A stretch of DNA of 60,000 nt from Membranipora membranacea (lineage: Eukaryota; Bryozoa; Gymnolaemata; Cheilostomatida; Membraniporidae), in assembly GCA_914767715.1 (NCBI GenBank), contig OU612065.1:10170001-10230000 (forward strand), in the 5' to 3' direction. Below are positions 35,501 to 44,479 of the stretch, one piece after another. Every line of letters begins with the position of its first letter. Positions within the stretch are counted from its first letter, which is position 1. Under the pieces are notes generated by a model that ran no database searches, was not told the origin of the DNA, and was given only the letters and a program-made list of their open reading frames with translations. The position numbers and the translations under genes are program-made.

Positions 35501-38500
35501 ACATCAGTCAACACCTGAAATTTTCACAATTTATTTGGTTTACCTTCACTAATGACAGTAGCATAGAGAGCTCAAACTTTGTTGGAATAAAAATTGTACA
35601 ACATTGTAATATTTGCTAATTCAATTCAAAGACCACGGGTCAAAATGACTATAATAATTTCCCATGCAGAGAATGAGAATAACTCACGGATTACTGAGTT
35701 AGCATTGAGTCATAGGATACACTAGAAAACATGTAAAGTAAATCTGCCGGAAGAAGACGACTTTGGCAGTAGGTAAGTGAAGCGGTGACATACCAATATC
35801 ATATTGACGATCCCCATAGCCAGTCTCTGCTGCTCTTCAGTACCCGTCACAAATCTCAGCAATAAAGTTGCATTTTCCTCTGCAAAGTTTATTACTAACC
35901 GTGATATATCTCGACACCATTCCTATAGATAATAGCACCATATAGATATACCATCGACACAAAAGTCATATTGAAGATTTTCAAAATCTATCATACAACC
36001 CCAAATATTAAATGAACTTTTGAGAGTACATCTATAACTAGCTTTACGTCCTTAGGTATCATCCAACAAAAAGATTCTCACAGTTACAAGGGTTGTCCTC
36101 TCAAAACCTAAATACTCATAGAAGAGACAACTTCTATAACCATTCATAAATTATATTATAACCTGGGCAAATAAATACATTTAAAAGCTCAAAATGACCA
36201 TTCAAGTATTTCATACCATATTTTCTTCAGCAATTGCTGTCTCCCACAATGATGCAAGTTTAAATATCTCTATGAAATACTTCTGCATGGTGGCTGGAAA
36301 TCTAAAAGATAAAACATGTATACAAATACTATGTATATATGTGACAGATTTTGAGAAAGACTCAATATTGAAACATTGGGAAAAATGAAAATTTTAACCG
36401 AGAACCTTCTTTATCGATAAATTTACCTGGATGAGAGAGAATAGAATACTCACTTGTAGGGTTCATTCTTTGTGAGCGCAGCTATGAGAGTGTCCACAGC
36501 AGTCTCAAACAAATTGTGATCATACAGGCAGTTAAAGGCTTTACAAACAAGAGCATCTAATTTGTCCAACATCACACCAAAGTCCACCCAACTTGAAATA
36601 CATCTAAAACAAATATTTTGTGTAACACAAGATTGCGGTATTATAAAACATCATAATTAATAATTGTCTAGACCTAAACTGGACTGACCTACTTTGAAGA
36701 ACCCTGCTTCTGGCACCTCCACTACTAACCCAGTAGCCAGTTCAGTTTGAAATTAGAGTAGCTGCCGGGTACACCTTTATATAAAACAGCAAAGTGAAGT
36801 GTTGAATGATGAGATTCAGGTTTATCTCATTCAAGGAGAGGCAACTTTGGTATTTGTTTTGGGTGTTTGAATTTGCATGAACGATTCTTTGAACCAAATG
36901 AATGGTATTAAATCATTTGTTGGAAAATTCTGTTGTCACTACCTGAGAGCACCTTCTTTCATGGTAATTGGCACATTTTGTTCTAGTAATGATGATAAAA
37001 GCTGATAAATATGATCAAAATCCTTCATAAGTTTACAATGGACAGCAGCTCTTCGACCAGATTTCACTCCTAGGTTAGCGTGTGGGTACTGTTCAGCTAT
37101 ACCTGTGAGCACTTCTAATAAAAGTCTACATCTTGTCTCGTCCTGTGTAAGAGAAGTGAGAGACAATGAAGTTTAGAAAAATGTTCTTGTATGGTACGGT
37201 AAAGGCTACAGTGTAAAAATGACAATACCCGCTGATTAAGAAATAAACCCATCCAAATTTCCTATCATCTTTTCAAAAGTCTTCGAACAAGCATCATCTC
37301 ATGCATCATAATCTCAGGTGAAGATTTGTACATATATTATCATGCAACGGAGTCAAGGTGAGATATTGAAGTTTATTTGTACTAACTGACAAACGGTCCA
37401 TGGATTGGAAAGTAGAAGTAAGCTCACTGACAGCCTCAGTCCATTCATCAGTCACTGTATGAATGATGAAGGCACTCATTGCCAGGCAAAGCTTGTTAGC
37501 TATAAGCTTCCCACTAGGTGAGGCTCCGAACACCAATATCTTCTCTAATAACTGAGATCTGAGATGTGGTATACTTTCCTGGGGAACTTCAAACCTAACC
37601 AGGTGGTAACATATCAACATTTGTGTGCAAAGAGAAGTTTGTATATACCTCAATCTGGAGATTTTTGTTTTCTCAGCGTGTCAAAGACAATGCTAGGAAG
37701 AAATAAGTAACACCAAATAAATAGTATGAGCACATTTACACTTTTGCACCATCCTGAGTAGAATATGCGACCAAAAATTCAAAGCCATGTCTGAGCACCA
37801 CAAACAAATATTTCACAGGGTCAACTATGCTTTGAGGTTACATCAAACAGTAATGACAACAACGATATAAAATAATTGAGAGGGAAAATAAGCGAACAAT
37901 AATAAACTTACCAGTATTTGAGAATTTTGTTCTGCAAGGTAGTCGCTCCAAAAAACTGAACCTCTTGACTCTACAAAATAAAACCTGGTATAATGTTAAA
38001 ATTGGCAATCGATTGAAGTGTGAAGTAATCAAATCAGCAGATTCTTTCTGACTAAGTTTTACAACTTGACGTCTTTACATCTTGCAATTTGGACATCAGT
38101 CAGATTTTTTTCGCGCTAATATAAGAAGTTAATAGGGTTAACAGATAACAGAAAAAAACTTTATATGTCACGTCCTGGTAAAACGTAAGCTTACGTGCTG
38201 CATCAATATTAGGTTAAGTGCAAAAACTTTGGACAGTGTCACTGTTAGTGGCATTCCATTATAAGTCAGTACTCTGCACTTGTGAGATGATGAATGCCAA
38301 TAACAGCCACTTGGATCAAAAGTTAAAATCGGTAAATAATACAGTAACTTACCTTATTCTCAGAGATGAGAGTCCAGCTGAACTGCCATGCATCTGGAGA
38401 ACCTTGAATTGAAGACAGCCATGTGTGAGCTTTCTGCCTGCCATCAGCAGTATGATAAAACTCAGCTATTGCCTTAAAAGACAAAAATATACTAAGACTG

Positions 38501-38963
38501 TCTCTGTTATGAAAATAGATACCAAAAAATACACAGTGTTGCACATACTATCGATGACCATACAATAATCAAAAACAGTCGCTTTCGTTTTCAGGTTCAG
38601 ACTGCTCCAAGTGAGGGTTTGTGGCATTACATTATCGCTGTTTGATTATGTAAAGCCGCATACACACACTTGCAGACGTCTGAGCACTTAGACTAATGTA
38701 CTATTGTTGTCTTTTCAGCAATTTCATATTTTAATTGTTGGTTTCTTCAACAACACGGTTTATATGAAGGGCGGATACATCAAAAATTCAATGTCAGTTC
38801 ACACAACCTTTTTTATTAGGGGCTGTCGAACTGAAAAGTGTAGTAAGAAACCGTAGTCATTGGTCCAGCTTCATATTCATTCACATAGACTTTGAATGAC
38901 AGATTGTTCACAGCAAGTAGCTCTAAATGTTTATTATACCTGTTCTATTGCATTCACGTCCAT
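29593..38963 (-). CDS. IPO13: Importin-13, nuclear transport receptor of the importin-beta family
   Basis: Twenty exons give 951 aa (human protein about 963): 38940-38963, 38353-38472, 37912-37970, 37387-37594, 36943-37142, 36454-36603, 36217-36301, 35794-35922, 35434-35514, 34883-35071, 34433-34586, 33791-33937, 33236-33447, 32811-33065, 32499-32579, 32021-32158, 31661-31757, 31209-31328, 30771-30919, 29593-29850. Every junction keeps frame at GT-AG sites. Matching landmarks, in order: SPDAWQFSWTLI; GKLIANKLCLAMSAF; RCISSWVDFG; LSDLSFGFWAILQ; the SSEEKEQFRCYRQDI block; LHGLSHPDTAMYATRALK; LVESFMNLCSQM; and SIGGAAPRTNIEH. IPO13 is built of HEAT repeats and binds RanGTP. It imports cargo such as UBC9 and the MAGO-Y14 dimer, and exports eIF1A. 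The first exon has only eight codons. The final residues differ from the vertebrate tail. The gene is intact. Its first intron and 5' flank face ZNF830 head to head, 5.5 kb away. Confidence 0.95.
31336..31362. repeat. (CATA)n microsatellite in an importin-13 intron
   Basis: About six CATA units lie a few bases upstream, in the sense direction, of the exon 18 acceptor at 31328. Confidence 0.85.
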
Positions 38964-39600
38964 TGCGTCATTGACATCGAGTTATTTCACAACAATTACT
39001 AAGAGACACCTGAAACAGAAAATTAATCTCTATAAAATGCTTCATTGCTGAGTGGCGGTAAGTGCCAACAAGGCATAGAGATCTTGAAGGTGCAAATGGG
39101 GCTAGATCTTAGTTGTGAGCTAATATTATCATCTGTGTCTTATTATCACCCACTAATTCAAGTATGATTTATGTGAGAAAAATAATTAAGATGTAGGAAG
39201 TCCTTGTTGTGTTGTGAAGAGACTGCCACTCAGCTGGAATACAAAAAGAACCTACACTGAACTTGGGAGGGCCGGCCAATTTTTGTCCTGTAAAAATTTC
39301 TGATATTGAAGGGAGTCAAAGGGAGTCTCTCTGCTCGTACTAGCGCCAATTGATAAATATCATTGTTAGGATATTCCAAGGTACTTGATATGGTCAGCTT
39401 TAGGGATGTTAGTGCCATGCAGGAGGAGACCCTTGTCCTTGGTATGTCTTGTTTTTGAGGAATGATGTGTTGACATATGGAGGGGAAAAAACTGTTACTC
39501 CTAGATTTCCAGCATGGTCAGATCGTCTGCTGTTGTTAGGTGCTGAATTGTAGCCAGTAGTATCAACAGTGAAGAGGGGTAAGGAAGACTTCAAAAGAAC

Positions 39601-39624
39601 CATGCATACATGCCTGTATGCATG
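39601..39624. repeat. 24-bp hairpin, 10-bp perfect arms
   Basis: CATGCATACA, a four-base loop and TGTATGCATG. It stands two bases before the next hairpin. Confidence 0.7.
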
Positions 39625-39626
39625 TT

Positions 39627-39697
39627 ATAGTCAGGCAGTTACTTAATATGATGAACTTATAAAGTTATACATTCATCATAAGTAACTGCCTGACTAT
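39627..39697. repeat. 71-bp hairpin, 19-bp perfect arms extended with gaps
   Basis: The outer arm ATAGTCAGGCAGTTACTTA is repeated exactly in inverted form at 39679-39697. Inner bases pair further with small indels. No flanking direct repeat was seen. The LINE remnant surrounds it. Confidence 0.75.
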
Positions 39698-40876
39698 GAC
39701 TGGTGATCTTCAAGTTGTCAGGAAGGTCATTGATATAGAAGAGGTACGCCTGGTGTTACTGGTGGCTTCTTGTGAATCTCCGCCATCGATCATTACCTTC
39801 TTGGTTCGGTCAGTGAGAAAGTCATCAATCCAAGCTATGAGTTGGCAGCTGACTTCATATAAAGCGAGTTTGTACAGGAAATTTTTATGGTTGACGTTAT
39901 CAAATGCTCTGCTGAAGTCAAGTGCAAAGGTTTTGTGGGTAGTGATGTCACTAATTAGTTCGATCAACTGTTTTACCCAGCCATGGTTCCGGCAGAATTG
40001 GTGATGATTCAGGAGGATGATCTCATTTCCGCTGCAAATCTCGTAAGCTGGCTAGTGAGGATAATATGTTCCATGACATTACATGTCACACAAATAAAGC
40101 TTACAGGTTGAAAGTTAGCTGCTGTCGCTTTTTCTGCTTCTTTTAGGTTGGAGAAACAGGCGCCTTCCTCCAGAATCTGGGGAAGATGGCCTTGTTCAGT
40201 GAAGCTTGGAATAGGGTAGTGTGTGGGCAGTATGTACACCTCCCAGTTCTTGCAGCACTCTTCCATCGCTTGTGGGCACCATGTGTTTCAGTCATAACAT
40301 TATTAATAAGAGATCCTCAGTATCAGTTTTGTCTAGTCTATTCGATCTGATGGATGGGAGAACACAGACACAAACTGATCATAGGGTACCTCAGCCTTTC
40401 CTTACACCAATGTCACAAGTTGGTTACCTGCTTTGAGAGATCCTATACTTGAGGTGGTACCAGAGCGCTTGCATTTTTGTCTTGTGAATCGTCTTCATCT
40501 GTAAACAGCCTATTCTTATATGCTGTGTGCTCTTTCCGTAGCATTTTCTAAAATATGGGTCTGGAATGCGTTGAATGTCTGATAGGTCTGATGTAACCTT
40601 TTCCGCTTACTTACATTTTTAGAAAATGTCTTCTTTTTCATGTGTGCATGTAGCTGTTTTAGGATCCAGGTATGTGAGTCCTTGGGTTGTGGAGTTGGGT
40701 GGGTTGTGGTATGAAGATCGCCATGGCTTCAGTGATATCTTCTCATGCTTAGCCAGAGCTCATCAAGAGTTAACTTTAACAGCAAGTAGATGAGTATTTC
40801 TACCAAGGAGTTATTTCTTGTTATACTGAATATTACTTCAGAGGATCTCAGAGCCGGCTGTCATCGACGCTGATAA

Positions 40877-40920
40877 CCAAAAACCTGGGTCTTTGGCAAT
40901 GTTTGACTGCTCCCCTTGGG
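40877..40920 (-). repeat. Diverged half copy of the 41515 palindromic element
   Basis: The words ACCTGGG, TTTGGCAATGTTTGAC and CCCCTTGGG are those of the arm and loop edge of the element at 41515-41619, with a few changes. Only one arm is present. Confidence 0.5.
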
Positions 40921-41197
40921 GAGGGGCGCAATGTATGACTTCTACATAAGGAATAAGGATGAACTTGAAGGATTTGCCAAGGGTATAATATATAGTTATA
41001 ATAGTATACTGGAATGGCTACATCGGCCAGAATTCTGAAAATACCATTGCTCAAACAAATGCCTCAACAAATGAGGCACTCGGCTTTTATACCTGACATT
41101 GGTAATTTACGAGTGTTCTAAAGTAATTGAGGTAAGAATACTATGACCATTGAAGTTGCTCTACTCGCTCATAGATAGACCCCAGAACGTGTCCTAT

Positions 41198-41217
41198 CCA
41201 CAGGTCTACTCCTGTGG
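41198..41217. repeat. 20-bp hairpin with 7-bp arms
   Basis: CCACAGG, a six-base loop and CCTGTGG. The flanks TCCTAT and TTCTAT form an imperfect direct repeat. Confidence 0.4.
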
Positions 41218-41359
41218 TTCTATCATAGAATAGATATACAATGTCATGGGCTAGAGGTAGCAGTGATGTTATTTTGAGAATGAGAGAGAAACAACCTAAC
41301 AGCACTAACTACAAAGCACTGATACCCATGTACTCCCATTGGGTGTAGTCTGTCTTGAC

Positions 41360-41434
41360 CATAGGACTGCCGCAGTTCCTGATTTTGGGCTTGGTGTGGG
41401 CCAAAATCAGGAACTGCGGCAGTCCTATCTATGG
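41360..41434. mobile_element. 75-bp hairpin element with 7-bp direct repeats (micro-element B)
   Basis: The 28-base arm that begins ATAGGACTGCCGCAGTTCC is matched exactly by the right arm, around a loop of about 12 bases. TCTTGAC stands directly on both sides (41353-41359 and 41435-41441). The right end carries an extra CTATGG. Removing the element and one TCTTGAC restores an older palindrome (arms about TGTAGYCTGTCTTGACAAG), so this copy inserted into another palindrome. Confidence 0.65.
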
Positions 41435-41514
41435 TCTTGACAAGCTTGTCAAGACAGGCTACATCAAGGGCATGGCTACATTGAGTGTTGATACATTTAT
41501 TTCATCTATCTATC

Positions 41515-41619
41515 CAGGTCTACTCCAAAACCTGGGATTTTGGCAATGTTTGACAACAAAAACTCAAGGGGGACAGTCAAACATTGCCAAAATCCCAGGT
41601 TTGGAGTAGACCTGTGATG
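41515..41619. mobile_element. 105-bp hairpin element with 8-bp direct repeats (micro-element F)
   Basis: Arms of 40 and 39 bases (41515-41554 and 41576-41614) are reverse complements apart from one extra A. They begin CAGGTCTACTCC. The loop is 21 bases. TATCTATC stands on the left (41507-41514) and again after a five-base right extension (41620-41627). The left flank is itself TATC-repetitive, which weakens the target-duplication reading. Confidence 0.55.
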
Positions 41620-41790
41620 TATCTATCCTATGCATAGTTTTATCTGAGGAAAATTTGTATATAGTCCGAGTTTAAAAAAATTTGAATGTGGTCTACGAAG
41701 ATTTCATTTACATATACAAAGAATAATCAACTATAGCCTATTATAATGACTTGAGTTGTAACATTTATTTTTTGATTTTATGAACTTTTT

Positions 41791-41860
41791 CATAGGACTG
41801 CCGCAGTTCCTGATTTTGGGCTTGGTGTGGAAACTGGTGTGGAACTGCGGCAGTCCTATG
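41791..41860. mobile_element. 70-bp hairpin element with 7-bp direct repeats (micro-element C)
   Basis: The left arm CATAGGACTGCCGCAGTTCC is exactly inverted at 41841-41860. The loop begins TGATTTTGGGCTTGGTGTGG, the same sequence as the inner arm and loop of element B, so B and C are copies of one family. ACTTTTT flanks it on both sides (41784-41790 and 41861-41867). Confidence 0.65.
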
Positions 41861-42087
41861 ACTTTTTTCTTTACAATAATAATTCATTTATTGAGGTTTT
41901 CTCTCTGCATCTATGAGCACACCACATGTTTATAATTAAACCCATTCCACTAGCAATGCTTGACTGACCCGTGTATTCTGTTGTGTAATTGAAGGTCATT
42001 CATAATTGAGAATAAATATAATTATTATTATGGTCAATGAATTTTTTTATGATCCTACTCAACTCAACCGAAAGTGAATACTCTACT

Positions 42088-42810
42088 GATACCTTTGAAT
42101 ACCTTTGACGACATCGAACACTCAGGAACACTAAAACCAAGGAGAAAGACTGGCTTGAGTAACAGGCTGTTGCTCCTTGCTGATACATACAATACTATAC
42201 AATGCACCCAAGAAGAGCCGCCTACTAGCATATACCAGCCTATGTCGCCCAATACTCGAATATGCTGATACAGTCTGGGACCCAATGCTCAACAAGGACA
42301 TTGAATCAATAGAAATGATTCAACATCGAGCTGTCAGATTTATCAGCTGCCTAAAAGGAAGAGAAAGCGTTACTGAGGCCAGCTCTGAGCTTGGCCTCCA
42401 AACACTACAGAACAGGAGAAGAAATCACAGGCTAACCCTTCTGATGAAGATCCTTCAAGAAGAGGAGCAACACAGCTCACTAGCTCTCGCATATGATGAA
42501 GTATCAAACGACAAACAGAACATGACAATGAAAACAAGATCTGCCACCAGAGGCAAACTCAACTCTGTATATGCATCTACAAAAGTCTACTATGGAAGTT
42601 TCCTTCCGAGGACAATCAGGGACACCAAGGGTACCACAAGTTAAATCCAAAGACAGCGTCTAGCTGGAAATAAAGTGATGACTGACAACACTAAACAGCA
42701 TACAGCTGTAACCCCCGTTAACCATTAAACACACTGTTAGTCATGAGGCACTCCTTTAACTTTTAGTTCCTGAGTGTACGAAGTCTTCAAAGGTATTCAA
42801 AGGTATTCAT
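42088..42810 (+). mobile_element. LINE reverse-transcriptase tail enclosed by inverted repeats
   Basis: An open stretch at 42177-42644 encodes the C-terminal part of a non-LTR element's ORF2, with YTSLCRPILEYADTVWDP, then IEMIQHRAVRFI, and near the end FLPRTIRD. This is the region after the catalytic palm. It starts in mid-protein, so it is a fragment. About 50-bp imperfect inverted repeats flank it: 42088-42136 has two ATACCTTTGA words and CACTCAGGAAC, and 42761-42810 has the complement. The orientation is opposite to the LINE piece at 39-41 kb. No target duplication was found. Confidence 0.7.
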
Positions 42811-42953
42811 ACATATGATATATAAACATCAATCATGCATTAAGCAATGAACTCCATTGCATTAAGGGTATTTTTCATTGCATACATGCAGTAATTGATG
42901 AAATAATAGTATGTATGAAATATATATACATACATAACACTAGCCTATGATTT

Positions 42954-43012
42954 GGATTAGCCTGGCAAGACAGGCTACTATAGTATAGTAGCCTGTCTTG
43001 ACAGGCTAATCC
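42954..43012. repeat. 59-bp near-perfect palindrome, 29-bp arms
   Basis: Arms beginning GGATTAGCCTG pair with one mismatch around a single central G. The inner word TAGCCTGTCTTGACA is also part of the older palindrome into which micro-element B inserted at 41.4 kb, so the two look related. Confidence 0.7.
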
Positions 43013-44479
43013 ATATCATCTGATAACATCATTCATAAACATATGGAGTTGCAAGTAATGATCATATGTAGGACTATACTTTGTCTTTGCCAATCAATGA
43101 CCATGATCATTGAAACTGGCAAAGCAAACATAATTATGATATTTGTAACACCAGATGCACATAAATGATGAATGATATCTTGAATAACTTACCAGTCCAA
43201 CTTACAGGTTATTATGCCCACTACCTGAGGGGAATTGAATTATTGCATCACTCATGATCCCTGGTCCATACCTGCGTCAAATTATTCCCAACTCGTCCAC
43301 TATTCAATGTTTCATTCGTCTTTAGGCACACACTCTTCTCAATAATAGGGGAACACCACCTACTAGGTCAAAGTGATCTCCACTTCTCTGGAGAAAGTTC
43401 TGGGGTTCATTGCTTGTCATTGCTGAAAATTTAACAGCATATTTGGCAGTTTTTGAAAGAGTACCTGCTTAGCTGTTAATATCCCTTTACCTACCTAAAT
43501 TGATGGATTAATGTACAGAATATCAGAGGTGATAATTATTAAACTCGGGACAACGATAAGCAAAAGATGCCTGAAAATTTCAGTGGTCTTCACCAGCCAT
43601 CAGCACTAAAAATTCCTTCTTCGAGGTGCATAACAATACACCAGCTAGGGAGTGCACGTTGCAAGATGAAAGCTGATCATGTAGTTGGTTAAAAGCTCAT
43701 GCCCTCAAGATATAACCAGTAGAGATAGAACTCTAATGTGTTAGTGTTAGGAATTCACAGAAAAATTAAAATGGTAAAACTGGTAATCTCAAACAGGGAA
43801 GTGATTTTAAATGATAACTCCTCAGTCTATTGACTAAGATAAGTGTCACCACCACTGAATCACCCCTGCTGATACCCTAGGGCGCCAGTTATGTCCGTAC
43901 ACTTCCATCACATCCTCTGTATAAGCATTATGAGGCAACCATTTTCATGGCCAGCCCCAGGAAGGCGTTTATATTACAAAACCCCACACCCAAAAGTAAA
44001 GATTTGGCCTTACATATCTCATCATAACCACAAATATTGCGAGAGTGTTGACCCAGTAGTTTACCACCTGCCCCACCAAAAAAGAATAAAATGCCAATCT
44101 TGAATAAAAAATGAAATTCATGGTATTGAGTTACTAGTTGCTAAATTGGTTGAACTCATTAGTGCTCATAATGTTTACCATAATTGGGAAATGAGTTGTT
44201 TGATGTGCATTTGTGAGCCTGTTTATGTTTATTTAAAAATGTAAACTAACAAAAACGAGTTAACAATGCTAGCTACAGGAAAAAGCTTGCTCAAGCAGGC
44301 CTACATGTTCATGAAACAACACCAAGACACTCTCATCAAAAAATAGAATAAAACTGGAAAATTTTTGTCAGTCAATTAGGTTGTGTCAGGAGTTGTCCCT
44401 CAATGGATCAGATGGAACCATGAATTCATATTTGCCAAGTTTATATATATCTTTGTATTTCAGAGATTCATGTTGAACG

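Larger units (their letters stand above)
39222..40790 (-). mobile_element. Decayed LINE fragment with reverse transcriptase remnants
   Basis: Reading leftwards, pieces of a non-LTR (jockey/CR1-like) second ORF are visible in shifting frames. First come linker-like words such as DSHTWILKQLHAHMKKKTF, then a stretch like PVSFICVTCNVMEHIIL, then LIELISDITTHKTFALDF, SRAFDNVNHKNFLYKLALY and LIAWIDDFLTDRT. These match RT motifs upstream of and around the first catalytic Asp (ALDFSRAFD). Frame changes and stops break the reading, and the catalytic YADD block is not found. It is a dead copy. Family placement is from memory of the motif set. Confidence 0.8.
38964..44479. other. Gene-poor head-to-head spacer between IPO13 and ZNF830, filled with repeats
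   Basis: It holds LINE remnants on both strands and at least eight short palindromes, listed separately. Between 43.0 and 44.4 kb I see only chance frames. Promoters of both flanking genes must be near the edges, but no motif is defensible. Confidence 0.6.
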
